DNA of 32,406 bases from Sulfurovum sp. (GCA_012329065.1 JAAXPZ010000076.1:1-32406); one strand, 5' to 3'; positions 18,317 to 28,529 are shown, counted from the first letter of the stretch. The notes: a model not told the origin generated them from the sequence alone. Made by a program: numbers and translations.

Positions 18317-19084
18317 GTGATATTGGAAATTGACCGCTTAAGTAAAAGCTTTAACACTGATATCAAAAAAGAGCCTATAAGGGTATTGGACTGTGCAAGC
18401 ATAACTCTAGATGCCAATGAATGGGTAGGGGTTGTGGGTGAGAGCGGATGTGGCAAGAGTACTTTAGCCAAAATTATAATGCAGGCACTCTCCTCCGATA
18501 ATGGTGAGATAAAATTTGATAACAAAAGCATAAAAAACCTAAACAAGCAGGAGCTTCGTAATTACTACAAGGGTGTACAAATGGTATTTCAAGACCCACT
18601 AAGCTCTTTTAGCCCTAGAGTCAAAATAGCAACACATCTTAGTGAAGCTCTGATAAATTTTGGCATATGTAGTAAAAAAAAGAGCCTAAATATGTCCAAA
18701 AAACTTCTTGAGGATGTAGGTCTGAGTGTAGACAAGCTACACAGGTATCCTAGCGAGCTAAGTGGTGGCGAATTACAAAGAGTTGCCATAGCTAGAGCTA
18801 TCAGTGTCAGTCCAAAAATTATCATTTTTGATGAAGCGACATCAGCCTTAGATGTAAGGACAGAAGCTCAAATTATCAAACTTCTGCATGACATGAAGCA
18901 AACTAAAAACTTTTCAGCTATCTTTATCTCTCATAATATTGCACTTGTACACAACATCGCAAGCAGGATATATGTAATGAAAGACGGTAAAATAGTAGAA
19001 GAGTACCTTAGTAAAGACATACACTCTCCAAACAGAAGAGAATATACCAAATTATTGATAGAAGCAGCAAGTTTAAAAATATGA
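18317..19084 (+). CDS. Nickel/peptide ABC transporter ATPase (NikE/DppF type)
   Basis: Second ATPase, 255 aa. It has Walker A GESGCGKST, Q-loop VFQDPLSSFSP, a consensus signature LSGGELQRVAIARA, and Walker B IIIFDEATSALD with ISHN. The GTG start at 18317 is supported by AAAGG 8 bases upstream. The stop overlaps the ATG of the ATP-grasp gene by four bases, so the next gene is probably translated by re-initiating ribosomes. Confidence 0.92.
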   Translation: MILEIDRLSKSFNTDIKKEPIRVLDCASITLDANEWVGVVGESGCGKSTLAKIIMQALSSDNGEIKFDNKSIKNLNKQELRNYYKGVQMVFQDPLSSFSPRVKIATHLSEALINFGICSKKKSLNMSKKLLEDVGLSVDKLHRYPSELSGGELQRVAIARAISVSPKIIIFDEATSALDVRTEAQIIKLLHDMKQTKNFSAIFISHNIALVHNIASRIYVMKDGKIVEEYLSKDIHSPNRREYTKLLIEAASLKI

Positions 19085-19962
19085 AACAACCTATTATAGC
19101 TATACTTGTTAGTAAAAAATATCAAGAGACTCCATATGAGGATGACCTGCTCCTAAAATACAGACTTGAAAGCTTTGGCTATAGTGTGGATATTGTTGAC
19201 TGGAACAGCGATAGATATCATTTTCATCAGGCGATTATTTGCATAGTAAGATCATGTTGGAATTATCATATTTATAAATATGACTATCTTAAAAAGCTAT
19301 TGCTAGTCTCTAGACAATCAATGCTCATCAACACTCATGCCATAATTGAAAAATACTTTAGCAAGCAGTATCTATTAGATACCAATAAACTTGGCATCAA
19401 CACTATACCTACCCGCTTAGCAAAAAACACTGCAGAAGTACTCAGTGCAATCAAGCATCTAAAATCAGATCAAATTATCTTAAAGCCTGATATCAGTGCA
19501 TCTGGCAACAATACATACAAAATAGACTCTTGTAATAAACAGAAAATCATAGAAAAATCTAAAGTCATACTGTCTAGCGGAAAAGTAATCGTGCAGGACT
19601 ATATCGATACCGTTATAACTCACGGTGAACTCTCCACGGTAGTTATCGCTGGCAAGATAACCTTTACTATGCACAAGAGACCAGCCTCTCACTGCTTTCT
19701 TGTGCATGAACACCATGGTGGGTGCTATACTCCTACAAAAATAGATGAAAAATGCACAAGCTTCGTTTATAGTGTATTGGGATTATTTGAAAACATACCC
19801 ACTTACACAAGAATAGACTATCTCATAAGTGAAGATGGAAATCCAATATTACTAGAACTGGAAGTAAATGAACCAAATCTATATCTATCAAAAAGTGAAG
19901 AGACGCTAAATAGTCTCTGCCAAGAAATACACAATATTTCCAATCTAAGGGTGCAAAAGTGA
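19081..19962 (+). CDS. DcsG-like ATP-grasp ligase in the importer operon
   Basis: A 293-aa ATP-grasp enzyme, a family that joins a carboxylate to an amine through an acyl phosphate. VRSCWNYH (about 58-65) and the later KQYLLDTNKLGINTIPT match the N-terminal part of the DcsG (O-ureido-D-serine cyclo-ligase)-like group. Lys135 in KPDISASGNN is the likely ATP-binding lysine. Asp246 in RIDYL, Glu259, Glu261 and Asn263-Glu264 fit the Mg-ATP site. No transmembrane segment or signal peptide is present. Both ends overlap neighbours by four bases (ATGA with the ATPase gene, GTGA with the permease gene), so it belongs to the transporter operon. Its substrate is unknown. It could build or modify a small ligand that the importer carries. 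Confidence 0.8.
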   Translation: MKQPIIAILVSKKYQETPYEDDLLLKYRLESFGYSVDIVDWNSDRYHFHQAIICIVRSCWNYHIYKYDYLKKLLLVSRQSMLINTHAIIEKYFSKQYLLDTNKLGINTIPTRLAKNTAEVLSAIKHLKSDQIILKPDISASGNNTYKIDSCNKQKIIEKSKVILSSGKVIVQDYIDTVITHGELSTVVIAGKITFTMHKRPASHCFLVHEHHGGCYTPTKIDEKCTSFVYSVLGLFENIPTYTRIDYLISEDGNPILLELEVNEPNLYLSKSEETLNSLCQEIHNISNLRVQK

Positions 19963-20906
19963 AAACAGTCCTCATGGAAATATCTAGATTGCTACTTGTA
20001 CTTTTTATAGCTACTTTTGCTACTTTTGCCATGCTTTATACTGAGTCTGACACCGTAGCAGAAGATATTCTTGTGATGCAAGATCTTATACCGACCAAAG
20101 AAGCTATAGAAGGGATAAAAAAGGAGTATGGACTAGATAAGCCATTTGTACTACAGTATGCCAACTGGATACAAGGTGTGACGAAAGGAGAACTTGGATA
20201 CTCCCATAGTCTAGACAAGCCTGTGCTAGATGAGTTTGTGCATAGACTGCCAAACACACTGATACTGACTGGCTATTCTACAGCTTTTATCCTAATTTTT
20301 TCTCTGCTATTTGGTCTGCTTGGTGCTATGCATAAAAATAAGTTTATTGATAAGATTATTGCCCTCTTCTCTTCTTTTGCTATTGCTATGCCAGCATTTT
20401 GGATTGGGCTAATACTTATAGTTATATTTATAGTTAAACTAAGATTTTTTGAGCTTACCAATATGAATAATCCTAAAAATATGCTTCTTCCTGCTATATC
20501 TTTGGCACTGCCGTTGATTGGGCGATATGCTATGCTTATTAGAGCATCTATGCTAGATCAAGTATCAGCCAACTATGTTACAAGTGCAAGAACAAGAGGC
20601 ATACCACAACGAAATATAATACTAAGACATATACTACCAAATGCTATTGTCTCTATACTTCCACTTTTGGGGATAAGCATAGGTGCGATTCTAGGAGGAA
20701 CTGTGATTATCGAGACTGTATTTGGTATCCATGGTATAGGTAGCATGGTGATTTCTGGTATAAATCACAGTGATTATCCCCTGATTCAGTCATTTGTATT
20801 ATTTATGACTACTGTCTATATAGCTATTAGCTTTGCTGTTGATTGGCTCTGTAAACTTATAGATCCTAGATTAAGACACAAAAATAGCACAAGGATCGAA
20901 ATATGA
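19959..20906 (+). CDS. Nickel/peptide ABC transporter permease (NikB/DppB type)
   Basis: A 315-aa inner-membrane permease with about six membrane helices and the ABC-coupling EAA loop TSARTRGIPQRNIILRHILP. The N-terminal region, with a large periplasmic segment after the first helix, is typical of DppB/NikB. The GTG start overlaps the stop of the ATP-grasp gene, and the stop overlaps the start of the second permease gene. Confidence 0.92.
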   Translation: MKTVLMEISRLLLVLFIATFATFAMLYTESDTVAEDILVMQDLIPTKEAIEGIKKEYGLDKPFVLQYANWIQGVTKGELGYSHSLDKPVLDEFVHRLPNTLILTGYSTAFILIFSLLFGLLGAMHKNKFIDKIIALFSSFAIAMPAFWIGLILIVIFIVKLRFFELTNMNNPKNMLLPAISLALPLIGRYAMLIRASMLDQVSANYVTSARTRGIPQRNIILRHILPNAIVSILPLLGISIGAILGGTVIIETVFGIHGIGSMVISGINHSDYPLIQSFVLFMTTVYIAISFAVDWLCKLIDPRLRHKNSTRIEI

Positions 20907-21682
20907 AAAAACTCTATATATTGATATCCATTTCTATTTTTTTGATTCTACTCTCTATCGTAGCACCATATCTTGCACCCAACGATCCTCTTGAGATAGA
21001 CTTTAGCAGGATATTGGCTCCACCTGATGAAATATATTGGCTAGGTGGAGATCATCTAGGTAGATATATTTTCTCAAGACTTCTGCATGGAGCTAGGGCT
21101 ACGCTGGCAACAGCTTTTTTGATGATAGCTGGCATGAGCATCTTGGGCATCATCATGGGTGCAGTAGCTGGATTTAGAGGTGGGGCAAGTGATACTCTCA
21201 TAATGAGAATTGGGGATATGCTCTTGGCGTTTCCTGAGATAGTTTTTGTGATAGTGGTAGTTGGCATGCTCGGAGTTGGTATATTCAACACCATCATAGC
21301 ACTATCTTTGATATGGTGGGTAAAGTACTCTAGGATTACTAGAGTGCTAGTAAAAAAAGAGTTGAGTAATAACTATATCCATGCAGCTAGAATGTCAGGT
21401 GCAAGCGACACAAGGATACTAATCCGCTATATCATGCCTGTTCTAATCGTACAGGTATGCCTAAATATAGGCACTATTATTATAGCATTAGCTGGCTTTT
21501 CATTTTTAGGACTAGGCGTACAGCCTCCCGCTCCTGAGTGGGGCAATATGCTTAGCGAATCTAGAATATATATACAGACAGCTCCACACCTGATGATATA
21601 TCCAGGATTAGCGATATTTTTAGTGGTTGTTTTGTTTAATTATTTTGGCGAAACACTTAGGGATATGCTTACAGCAAAATAA
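20903..21682 (+). CDS. Nickel/peptide ABC transporter permease (NikC/DppC type)
   Basis: Second permease, 259 aa, with LAPNDPLEIDF and GGDHLGRYIFSRLLHGAR at the start as in DppC/NikC. Helices and the EAA loop YIHAARMSGASDTRILIRY follow. It closes the operon; valS follows after 130 bases with its own promoter. Whether the substrate is nickel chelate, peptide or something else cannot be told from the permeases. Confidence 0.92.
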   Translation: MKKLYILISISIFLILLSIVAPYLAPNDPLEIDFSRILAPPDEIYWLGGDHLGRYIFSRLLHGARATLATAFLMIAGMSILGIIMGAVAGFRGGASDTLIMRIGDMLLAFPEIVFVIVVVGMLGVGIFNTIIALSLIWWVKYSRITRVLVKKELSNNYIHAARMSGASDTRILIRYIMPVLIVQVCLNIGTIIIALAGFSFLGLGVQPPAPEWGNMLSESRIYIQTAPHLMIYPGLAIFLVVVLFNYFGETLRDMLTAK

Positions 21683-21749
21683 CAACAATCCTAGCAGCAA
21701 TCCATTGCTATCTAGACTATAGATTTATAGAAAATCAGCACCTTTCTGC

Positions 21750-21755
21750 TATAAT
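21750..21755 (+). promoter_or_regulatory. Extended -10 box for valS
   Basis: TATAAT preceded by TGC, 57 bases before the valS start. It is the best promoter candidate in the 130-base gap after the importer operon. Confidence 0.5.
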
Positions 21756-21812
21756 CGCGACAATATATCAAGGGTACCACTAATAATAGTTATCCTAAAC
21801 AGCGAGGCATAA

Positions 21813-24446
21813 ATGGGCGATAGTGTAAAAAAAGTATATGATCCAAAATCATTAGAAAGCAGCTATTACAAGCTATGGGAAGAGCGAGGATACTTTGAAG
21901 TAGACGGAAACAGAGATATACAACAAAATGGAAAAACATTTTGTATCTCTATGCCTCCACCTAATGTTACTGGCAGTCTACATATCGGACATGGGCTTAC
22001 ATTTACTATACAAGATATCATAATCCGATACAAGAGAATGGATGGATATAAAACCCTTTGGCAGCCAGGAACCGATCATGCGGGTATCGCTACACAAAAT
22101 GTAGTTGAAAAACAGCTCATAAGTGAGGGGACTAGCAAAGATGAGATAGGTAGAGAGGCATTTTTGCAGAGAGCTTGGCAGCAAAAAAACAACTCAGGTA
22201 ACACCATCACTAAACAACTCCGTCACTTAGGAGTTTCTCCTGCTTGGAGTCGTGAACGATTTACAATGGACGAGGGACTTGCCAGTGCAGTCAAAAAAGC
22301 ATTTAAAACCATGTATGATGAGGGCTATATAGTTCAAGACAATTATATGATAAACTGGTGCACTCATGATGGCGCATTGAGTGATATAGAGGTAGAGCAC
22401 GAGGATCATTTGGGTAAGCTTTATCATATACGATATCCGCTCACGGATGGCTCTGGTGATGTAGTTGTAGCAACTACTCGACCAGAGACTTATTTTGGTG
22501 ATACGGCGGTCATGGTGCATCCAGATGATAAACGACACAAGCACCTCATAGGCAAAACAGTTACCTTGCCCCTAATAGATAGAAAGATAGAAATCATCGC
22601 TGATGAATATGTAGATATGGAGTTTGGAACTGGCTTTGTCAAGGTTACCCCTGCTCATGACCCCAATGACTACGAGGTCGGCAAACGGCATGATCTGGAG
22701 TTTATTACAATCTTTGATGAAAATGGAATCCTCAATGAATACTGCGGAGAGTTTCAAGGTAGAGAGAGACTGGAAGCTAGAGATGAACTAGTGTCTAGAC
22801 TTGATATAGAAGGTTGTATAGAAAAAATTGAAGATCACTCTCATCAGGTAGGACACTGCTATAGATGTAAAAATATAGTAGAGCCGTATATCTCCAAACA
22901 GTGGTTTATCAAAAAAGAGTTTGCCAAGGGTGCCATAGATAGAGTCAACGCAGGTGAAGCCAAATTTTTCCCAAAGCACTGGATAAATAGCTACAATGCA
23001 TGGATGGGTGAGCTTCGTGACTGGTGCATATCAAGACAGCTATGGTGGGGACATCAAATACCTGTTATGCATTGTGCTAGTTGTGATGATCATTTTGCTT
23101 TTGATGGTGAAATTCCAAGTTCATGCGAAAAATGTGGAAGCAAGGAGATAGAGCAAGACCCCGATGTGCTAGATACTTGGTTTAGCTCTGGGCTTTGGCC
23201 ATTTTCTACACTTGGCTGGGGCAATGGTGATGTACTCAAGGGTAAAACATGGAACGAATCAGACATGGCTGACTTTTATCCTAACTCTCTAATGGTTACT
23301 GGCTTTGACATTCTATTTTTCTGGGTTGCGAGGATGCTGATGATGGGAGAAAAGCTTACAGGTGAGCTACCATTTAGCGATATTTATCTACACGCACTTG
23401 TCAAAGACGACAAAGGCGAGAAGATGTCCAAGTCCAAAGGCAATGTCATAGATCCACTAGTCATGATAGACAAGTACTCTGCTGATGCCTTGCGTTTCAC
23501 TCTGGCTGTGCTTGCCGTACAAGGACGAGATATCAAACTAAGTGAAGAGAAGCTAGAGCAGAGTCGTAACTTCACCAATAAGCTATTTAACGCTACAAAC
23601 TACCTGCATCTTAATCAAGATAAGTTCGATGATCTAGACGCTAGCAATATCATAACTCCACTTGGTAGATATATGCTCTCTAGGTTTTATCTGGCAACTA
23701 GTGAGACTAGAGACTATATAGACAGCTATAGATTCAATGACGCTGCTACTACTCTATATCGTTTTCTTTGGGGTGAGTTTTGTGACTGGGGTATCGAGCT
23801 TAGTAAAGCTAGCAAAGAGAGCATAGCAGAGCTTGGAAGCATATTCAAAGAGTCCATGAAGCTTCTGCATCCTTTTATGCCTTTTATCACAGACAATCTA
23901 TACCATAGGCTCAGTGGCACAGAATTGGAAACATCTAGTTCTATCATGATCTCCTCCTATCCCGTAGCAGGAGAGATTGATGTGGAAATCATAGAAGAGT
24001 TTACATTGGCGATTGAGGCTATAGTGTCTGTTCGTCGCTGTAAGACTATCATTGACAAAGGCAACCAACGCATAGAAAAAGCATTTGTTAAGCTCTCTAA
24101 AGCTGTAGATGAAGATATGCTTTCAGCCTTCATCCAGAGACTGGGCAAGGTTGACGACATAGAGTTTGTATCTACCAAGCCTGATAATGCTGTGACAGAT
24201 GTGAGTGACAACCTAGAGACTTTTATCTCTACAGATGATATAGATATGAGTGATGTGACAGATAAACTAGGAAAACAGAAAGATAAGCTCCAAAAAGAGA
24301 TAGATAAGCTACATGGCATGCTATCAAATGAAAGATTTGTAGCCAACGCCCCAGAAGCCGTCATTACTCAAAACCGCCAAGCCTTAGAAGAAGCGGAGCA
24401 GAAGATGAGCAAGATCACAGGGGAGCTTGAAGCGTTAGGAAGCTAA
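21813..24446 (+). CDS. valS: Valyl-tRNA synthetase
   Basis: Charges tRNA-Val. It has 877 aa, normal for the bacterial enzyme. The class I signatures are HIGH at 57-60 and KMSKS at 537-541. The editing domain lies between them, with TTRPETYFGDTAVMVHP. The C-terminal helical hairpin (from about 805), with repeated Lys/Glu, is the tRNA-binding coiled coil typical of ValRS. A cysteine cluster (CASC and CEKC, about 425-443) marks the zinc-ribbon insert near the active site. Confidence 0.97.
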   Translation: MGDSVKKVYDPKSLESSYYKLWEERGYFEVDGNRDIQQNGKTFCISMPPPNVTGSLHIGHGLTFTIQDIIIRYKRMDGYKTLWQPGTDHAGIATQNVVEKQLISEGTSKDEIGREAFLQRAWQQKNNSGNTITKQLRHLGVSPAWSRERFTMDEGLASAVKKAFKTMYDEGYIVQDNYMINWCTHDGALSDIEVEHEDHLGKLYHIRYPLTDGSGDVVVATTRPETYFGDTAVMVHPDDKRHKHLIGKTVTLPLIDRKIEIIADEYVDMEFGTGFVKVTPAHDPNDYEVGKRHDLEFITIFDENGILNEYCGEFQGRERLEARDELVSRLDIEGCIEKIEDHSHQVGHCYRCKNIVEPYISKQWFIKKEFAKGAIDRVNAGEAKFFPKHWINSYNAWMGELRDWCISRQLWWGHQIPVMHCASCDDHFAFDGEIPSSCEKCGSKEIEQDPDVLDTWFSSGLWPFSTLGWGNGDVLKGKTWNESDMADFYPNSLMVTGFDILFFWVARMLMMGEKLTGELPFSDIYLHALVKDDKGEKMSKSKGNVIDPLVMIDKYSADALRFTLAVLAVQGRDIKLSEEKLEQSRNFTNKLFNATNYLHLNQDKFDDLDASNIITPLGRYMLSRFYLATSETRDYIDSYRFNDAATTLYRFLWGEFCDWGIELSKASKESIAELGSIFKESMKLLHPFMPFITDNLYHRLSGTELETSSSIMISSYPVAGEIDVEIIEEFTLAIEAIVSVRRCKTIIDKGNQRIEKAFVKLSKAVDEDMLSAFIQRLGKVDDIEFVSTKPDNAVTDVSDNLETFISTDDIDMSDVTDKLGKQKDKLQKEIDKLHGMLSNERFVANAPEAVITQNRQALEEAEQKMSKITGELEALGS

Positions 24447-24472
24447 AGGACACCTATTTTTAGAGATGCCCT
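24447..24472. terminator. Possible hairpin between converging genes
   Basis: AGGACACCT and the arm ending GATGCCCT can form an imperfect stem around a T-rich loop directly after the valS stop, in the gap before the converging DUF3597 gene. Two mismatches and no clear T run make this weak. The right arm shares 13 of 14 bases with the complement of 28180-28193. Confidence 0.3.
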
Positions 24473-24499
24473 AAAAGACCTCCTATACTTTTTGTGAGC

Positions 24500-24925
24500 C
24501 TACGCTATAAGATCAGCTGGTACTTTACCGCCATTTTCGGCTAATCTAATCATGACTCTTTTATGCAGCCAAATATTCATCTGAGCTGAGTCAGCCATTA
24601 GGACATCTGGACAGCCAAGCTCATCTGCCAGCTCTTTTCGGCTACCATAGGAACTATCTAGATCCAATAGCTTCATTAAGTCCACTATAGAGACTTTCCA
24701 GTCTAGTTTCTGAGAACTTTTGTCTGATAGTTCTGTCAATATCTGTGCCACATCCACAACTGTCATATCACCCTCTATAACCGCCGCTAAAGCCTCTTTG
24801 GTCTCTTCTTGCTCCTCTATCATAGCAGATTCTACCTCCTTGGCAACATTTACCTGTCCAGCAGCCTGTTCCTTCTCATCATCACCAAAGCCAAGCTTGT
24901 TCAAAATCGAATCAAATATACCCAT
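24500..24925 (-). CDS. DUF3597 protein of unknown function
   Basis: A 141-aa protein. The C-terminal half matches DUF3597: QKLDWKVSIVDLMKLLDLD, then SRKELADELGC, and NIWLHKRVMIRLAENGGKVP at the end. The N-terminus MGIFDSILNKLGFG is also typical. A charged, Glu/Ala-rich linker (about 17-55) joins them. The fold resembles LysM-adjacent helical domains in some bacteria, but no function is known to me. AAGGAT upstream of the start is its ribosome site. It converges with valS and follows pntAB in the same direction. Confidence 0.85.
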   Translation of the reverse strand: MGIFDSILNKLGFGDDEKEQAAGQVNVAKEVESAMIEEQEETKEALAAVIEGDMTVVDVAQILTELSDKSSQKLDWKVSIVDLMKLLDLDSSYGSRKELADELGCPDVLMADSAQMNIWLHKRVMIRLAENGGKVPADLIA

Positions 24926-25050
24926 TTCTTATCCTTTTTGTTTATCCCAAATTTTAGCAATCCTATTGCATAATTTGGGTTTATATACCATTATAGCATC
25001 TAAAGCATTTTATACACTTTCTTTTTCTACTAAAAAGAATATCTATATAT

Positions 25051-26451
25051 CTAAAGTTCAGATAAAATACCCTCTACACTCTCTTTGGCATCACCAAACA
25101 ATAGCTTTGTATTTTCTTTATAAAATAGAGGGTTATCTATGCCAGAATATCCTGCTGCCATGGATCTCTTCATAACTATAACATGTGTAGCATCCCACAC
25201 TTCGAGTACTGGCATACCAGCAATAGGGCTAGTCGGATCATCAAGTGCACCTGGATTTACGATATCGTTAGCTCCAATGACTAAGACAACATCTGTTTTA
25301 GGGAAGTCCTCATTTATCTCATCCATTTCTAGCACTATGTCATATGCTACTTTTGCTTCTGCTAACAGTACATTCATATGTCCTGGCAAGCGTCCTGCAA
25401 CTGGATGGATAGCAAATCTCACATTTACGCCTTGTCCTTGAAGTTTTTTTACGATCTCTGAAACGATATGTTGGGCTCTGGCTACTGCCATGCCGTATCC
25501 TGGGACTATAACTACATTTTTTGCCTCTGCAAATAGCATGGCAGTATCTGCCGTGGTTATAGATATGACTTCTCCTTGCTCCTCGTCACCAGTAGTTTTG
25601 GCTACAGCCATGCCCTCAGATGCCCCAAAGCCGCCTGCTATAACTGAAATAAAACTACGATTCATCGCACGGCACATGATATATGATAGGATAGCACCAC
25701 TACTTCCTACCAAAGCGCCTGTTATGATAAGTAGGTCATTGGACAACATAAACCCTGTAGCTGCTGCTGCCCATCCAGAGTAACTGTTGAGCATAGAAAC
25801 AACTACTGGCATATCAGCACCACCGACAGACATCACCATATGTACACCAAATACAAAAGCGATGATTGTCATGATAATCAAAGGTGTGATGCCTGATGAG
25901 ATGCTCTGAGCATCTACAAAAATAAATAATAATAAGACAGATAGCAATATCATGCTGAGATTAAGCCAATGTTTTGCAGGTAACAAAAGTGGTTTACCGT
26001 CTATCACTCCCTGTAGTTTTCCAAAAGCGATTAATGATCCAGTAAAAGTAACTGCACCTATAAATACTCCTAAATATATCTCTACATCATGAATGGTTTT
26101 TGCAACTCCTTCATAATGTGATGCGGGATCGATATAAGTCGCAAATCCTATAAGTACAGCAGCAAGACCTACAAAACTATGCAGCATTGCTACAAGTTGT
26201 GGCATGCCAGTCATCTCTATTTTTCTAGCCACATACAAGCCTATAAATATACCAACGATCATAGTAGAAAAAATAACAGCATATGATGTGACTTGACTAG
26301 CAAGTATTGTTGCTACTATAGCAATAAGCATTCCGATCATCGCGTATATGTTACCACGGCGAGCACTCTCTTGACGGCTAAGCCCTGCAAGTCCTAAAAT
26401 AAACAGAACGCTTGCTATAATATATGCAGCGGTTATGATACCTTCAGTCAT
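25051..26451 (-). CDS. pntB: NAD(P) transhydrogenase beta subunit
   Basis: Membrane and NADP(H)-binding subunit of the proton-translocating transhydrogenase, which uses the proton gradient to drive hydride transfer from NADH to NADP+. The 466-aa protein has eight or nine hydrophobic segments (about 1-265). The NADP domain carries [11 protein letters not shown] and [16 protein letters not shown], with [16 protein letters not shown] near the end. The ATG overlaps the pntA stop by one base (TAATG). Confidence 0.97.
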   Translation of the reverse strand: MTEGIITAAYIIASVLFILGLAGLSRQESARRGNIYAMIGMLIAIVATILASQVTSYAVIFSTMIVGIFIGLYVARKIEMTGMPQLVAMLHSFVGLAAVLIGFATYIDPASHYEGVAKTIHDVEIYLGVFIGAVTFTGSLIAFGKLQGVIDGKPLLLPAKHWLNLSMILLSVLLLFIFVDAQSISSGITPLIIMTIIAFVFGVHMVMSVGGADMPVVVSMLNSYSGWAAAATGFMLSNDLLIITGALVGSSGAILSYIMCRAMNRSFISVIAGGFGASEGMAVAKTTGDEEQGEVISITTADTAMLFAEAKNVVIVPGYGMAVARAQHIVSEIVKKLQGQGVNVRFAIHPVAGRLPGHMNVLLAEAKVAYDIVLEMDEINEDFPKTDVVLVIGANDIVNPGALDDPTSPIAGMPVLEVWDATHVIVMKRSMAAGYSGIDNPLFYKENTKLLFGDAKESVEGILSEL

Positions 26452-28052
26452 TATTTTGCCCCCCTATCTGGCTGTTGGAACATTTTTAGCATTCTTTGCG
26501 TAACAAAGAAGCCACCACTGATATTGATCGTGGCTACAAATACAGCTATTGCTGAAAGTACAACCACAGTGCCTGATAGTTCATTAGAGACTTGCAATAA
26601 AGCACCTAGCACAATAATGCCACTGATGGCATTCGTAACAGACATAAGCGGCGTATGAAGTGCGGGTGTTACATTCCACACAACATAATAGCCCACAAAG
26701 CAACCTAGCACAAAGACAGTGAGGTCAGCCATAAAATCAGGTGGTGCTACTCTGCCGAGTGCTGCGAGTAAAATAGCAACAATAAACATAAATGCTACGC
26801 TCATCCATCCCGAAGACTTCTTTTCCTGAACTTTTGCTATTGATTTTTCGGCAATGGGGGGAGATTTGACTGCTAGTTTTGGTGGTCTTGCTATTGCTTG
26901 TACTTTTGGTGCTGGCGGAGGCCATGTAATCTCACCTTCTTTGATAACTGTTGCACCCCGCATGACATCATCTTCCATGTCTACAAAGATCTGACCATCT
27001 TTATTTTTACACATATCACTGAGCAAATAGCGTAAATTTGTACCATAAAGTTGACTAGACTGCGACGGTAGTCTGCTTGGCATATCGGTGTACCCTATGA
27101 GTGTGACACCATGCCTTACCAGCACTTTTCCTGGCTCTGTTAGTGTACAGTTTCCTCCTTGTTCAGCTGCGAGATCAACTACTATACTTCCTTCACGCAT
27201 AGACTCTATCATCCCTGCTGTTATAAGTTCTGGAGCCTTTTTGCCTGGTATAAGTGCTGTAGTAATGATGATATCTACCTCCATTGCCTGCCTAGCAAAA
27301 AGCTCCATTTCAGCCTTGATAAACTCAGGACTCATTGTTTTGGCATAGCCGTCAGTACCACTTCCATCTTCATCTGTTTCTATCCAGAGAAATTCTGCAC
27401 CAAGGCTTTCTATTTGTTCACTAACTTCAGGACGAGTATCAAAAGCGCGGACAATTGCCCCAAGACTAGCTGCCGTAGCAATAGCCGCCAAACCTGCTAC
27501 CCCAGCTCCTATTACTAAAACTTTTGCAGGCGGCACTTTACCTGCAGCTGTCATCTGTCCTGTAAAAAATCTTCCAAAACAGTTTGCTGCTTCTATGACT
27601 GCACGATATCCAGCTATGTTTGCCATAGAGCTCAGTGCATCATACTTCTGTGCACGAGATATCCTAGGGATGCTGTCCATAGCAAGAACAGTGGCTTTTT
27701 TGTCTACTAGCATCTGCATTAGTTCGGGATTGATGGATGGCCAAATAAACGATATGAGATGAGTGCCCTCCTCCATAAGATCCACCTCATGTACAGCTAA
27801 AAAAGGGTTTAATTCTGGAGAACGAACCTTTAGTATAATATCTGATTGAGACCATAACTTTTTGGTATCTTTTACTATCTCTACACCCATTTCTTTATAT
27901 GAGTCATCAGAAAAATACGCATTTTTACCTGCTCCAGACTCTATAGAGACAGAGAAGCCAAGCTCTTTTAGCCATTTTGTCGTCTCTGGTGTTGCTGCTA
28001 CGCGATTCTCCCCTTCATGAACCTCTTTTGGAACTCCTATTTTTAAAGACAT
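26451..28052 (-). CDS. pntA: NAD(P) transhydrogenase alpha subunit
   Basis: NAD(H)-binding subunit, with both the soluble dI domain and the membrane dII helices in one chain, as in E. coli. The opening [19 protein letters not shown] and the NAD site [21 protein letters not shown] are diagnostic. Four membrane helices occupy about the last 110 residues. I take the ATG at 28052 because AAAGGAG lies 8 bases upstream; the longer reading starts at a GTG that overlaps the ribosome site. The protein is 533 aa. An operon with pntB is clear. Confidence 0.96.
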   Translation of the reverse strand: MSLKIGVPKEVHEGENRVAATPETTKWLKELGFSVSIESGAGKNAYFSDDSYKEMGVEIVKDTKKLWSQSDIILKVRSPELNPFLAVHEVDLMEEGTHLISFIWPSINPELMQMLVDKKATVLAMDSIPRISRAQKYDALSSMANIAGYRAVIEAANCFGRFFTGQMTAAGKVPPAKVLVIGAGVAGLAAIATAASLGAIVRAFDTRPEVSEQIESLGAEFLWIETDEDGSGTDGYAKTMSPEFIKAEMELFARQAMEVDIIITTALIPGKKAPELITAGMIESMREGSIVVDLAAEQGGNCTLTEPGKVLVRHGVTLIGYTDMPSRLPSQSSQLYGTNLRYLLSDMCKNKDGQIFVDMEDDVMRGATVIKEGEITWPPPAPKVQAIARPPKLAVKSPPIAEKSIAKVQEKKSSGWMSVAFMFIVAILLAALGRVAPPDFMADLTVFVLGCFVGYYVVWNVTPALHTPLMSVTNAISGIIVLGALLQVSNELSGTVVVLSAIAVFVATINISGGFFVTQRMLKMFQQPDRGAK

Positions 28053-28080
28053 ATAATACACTCCTTTATGATATAGTTAT

Positions 28081-28134
28081 TGCTTATATGTAAAAATTAT
28101 ATATTCATATTATATAAGCATTAAATACATTATA
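28081..28134 (-). promoter_or_regulatory. pntA promoter with inverted repeat
   Basis: On the minus strand a TATAAT (28129-28134) lies about 75 bases before the pntA start. Just downstream, TGCTTATAT (28081-28089) and ATATAAGCA (28112-28120) form a 9-bp inverted repeat around 22 bases. It could be an operator at the transcription start or a leader hairpin. Confidence 0.35.
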
Positions 28135-28204
28135 TCTAAAATTTGATAAGTATTATCACTTAGAGCATTATTATACTAAAGGGCACCTCTAAAGATAAAA
28201 ATCA

Positions 28205-28493
28205 TCAAGAAGTGAATTCGCATTTGCTTCCAAAACCTAAGTTATTGTCTATAAATTTGATATGTTTGATTTGTAAAGACCCAAGAGTGTGATTTAGTGC
28301 TACAGATTCCCTCGAAGAGGCATGCTCTCTATGCTCATTCGGATACATACCCTGCCAGAGCCAAAGAAGCAGAAGTATACTTGAGGAAGATATGGACTGT
28401 ACCAGCATGTATGTCTGCTATGTCATCACCTAATGCATCTTGTATCTCATCATCTATGAGGTGAAAGCCTCTTTGTTTGGTTTCTATTCGGTA
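28205..28493 (-). pseudogene. yjbQ: Truncated, internally deleted yjbQ-family gene
   Basis: The frame from 28493 reads YRIETKQRGFHLIDDEI and later GTVHIFLKYTSASL, the start of the YjbQ/UPF0047 family including its TSAS motif. It then hits a stop. A second frame picks up with LWLWQGMYPNEHREH, which matches the GTWQGIYxxEHR end of the same family, and runs to 28205. About 60 residues that normally lie between these parts are gone, with a frameshift at the junction. The first dozen residues are also missing. The homology stops 2-7 bases from the palindromic element that ends hsdR, so the restriction island probably truncated this gene. Confidence 0.7.
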
Positions 28494-28500
28494 TCAAATT

Positions 28501-28529
28501 AAAGGGTACCCACAAAGGGGCACCCCTAC
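28501..28529 (-). repeat. 29-bp palindromic element, copy at hsdR end
   Basis: Read on the minus strand: GTAG, then stem GGGTGCCC, loop CTTTGT, stem GGGTACCC, then TTT. One G-U pair lies in the 8-bp stem. The TAG in its first four bases is the stop codon of hsdR (28526-28528). The hairpin plus TTT could terminate hsdR transcription. Confidence 0.75.
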
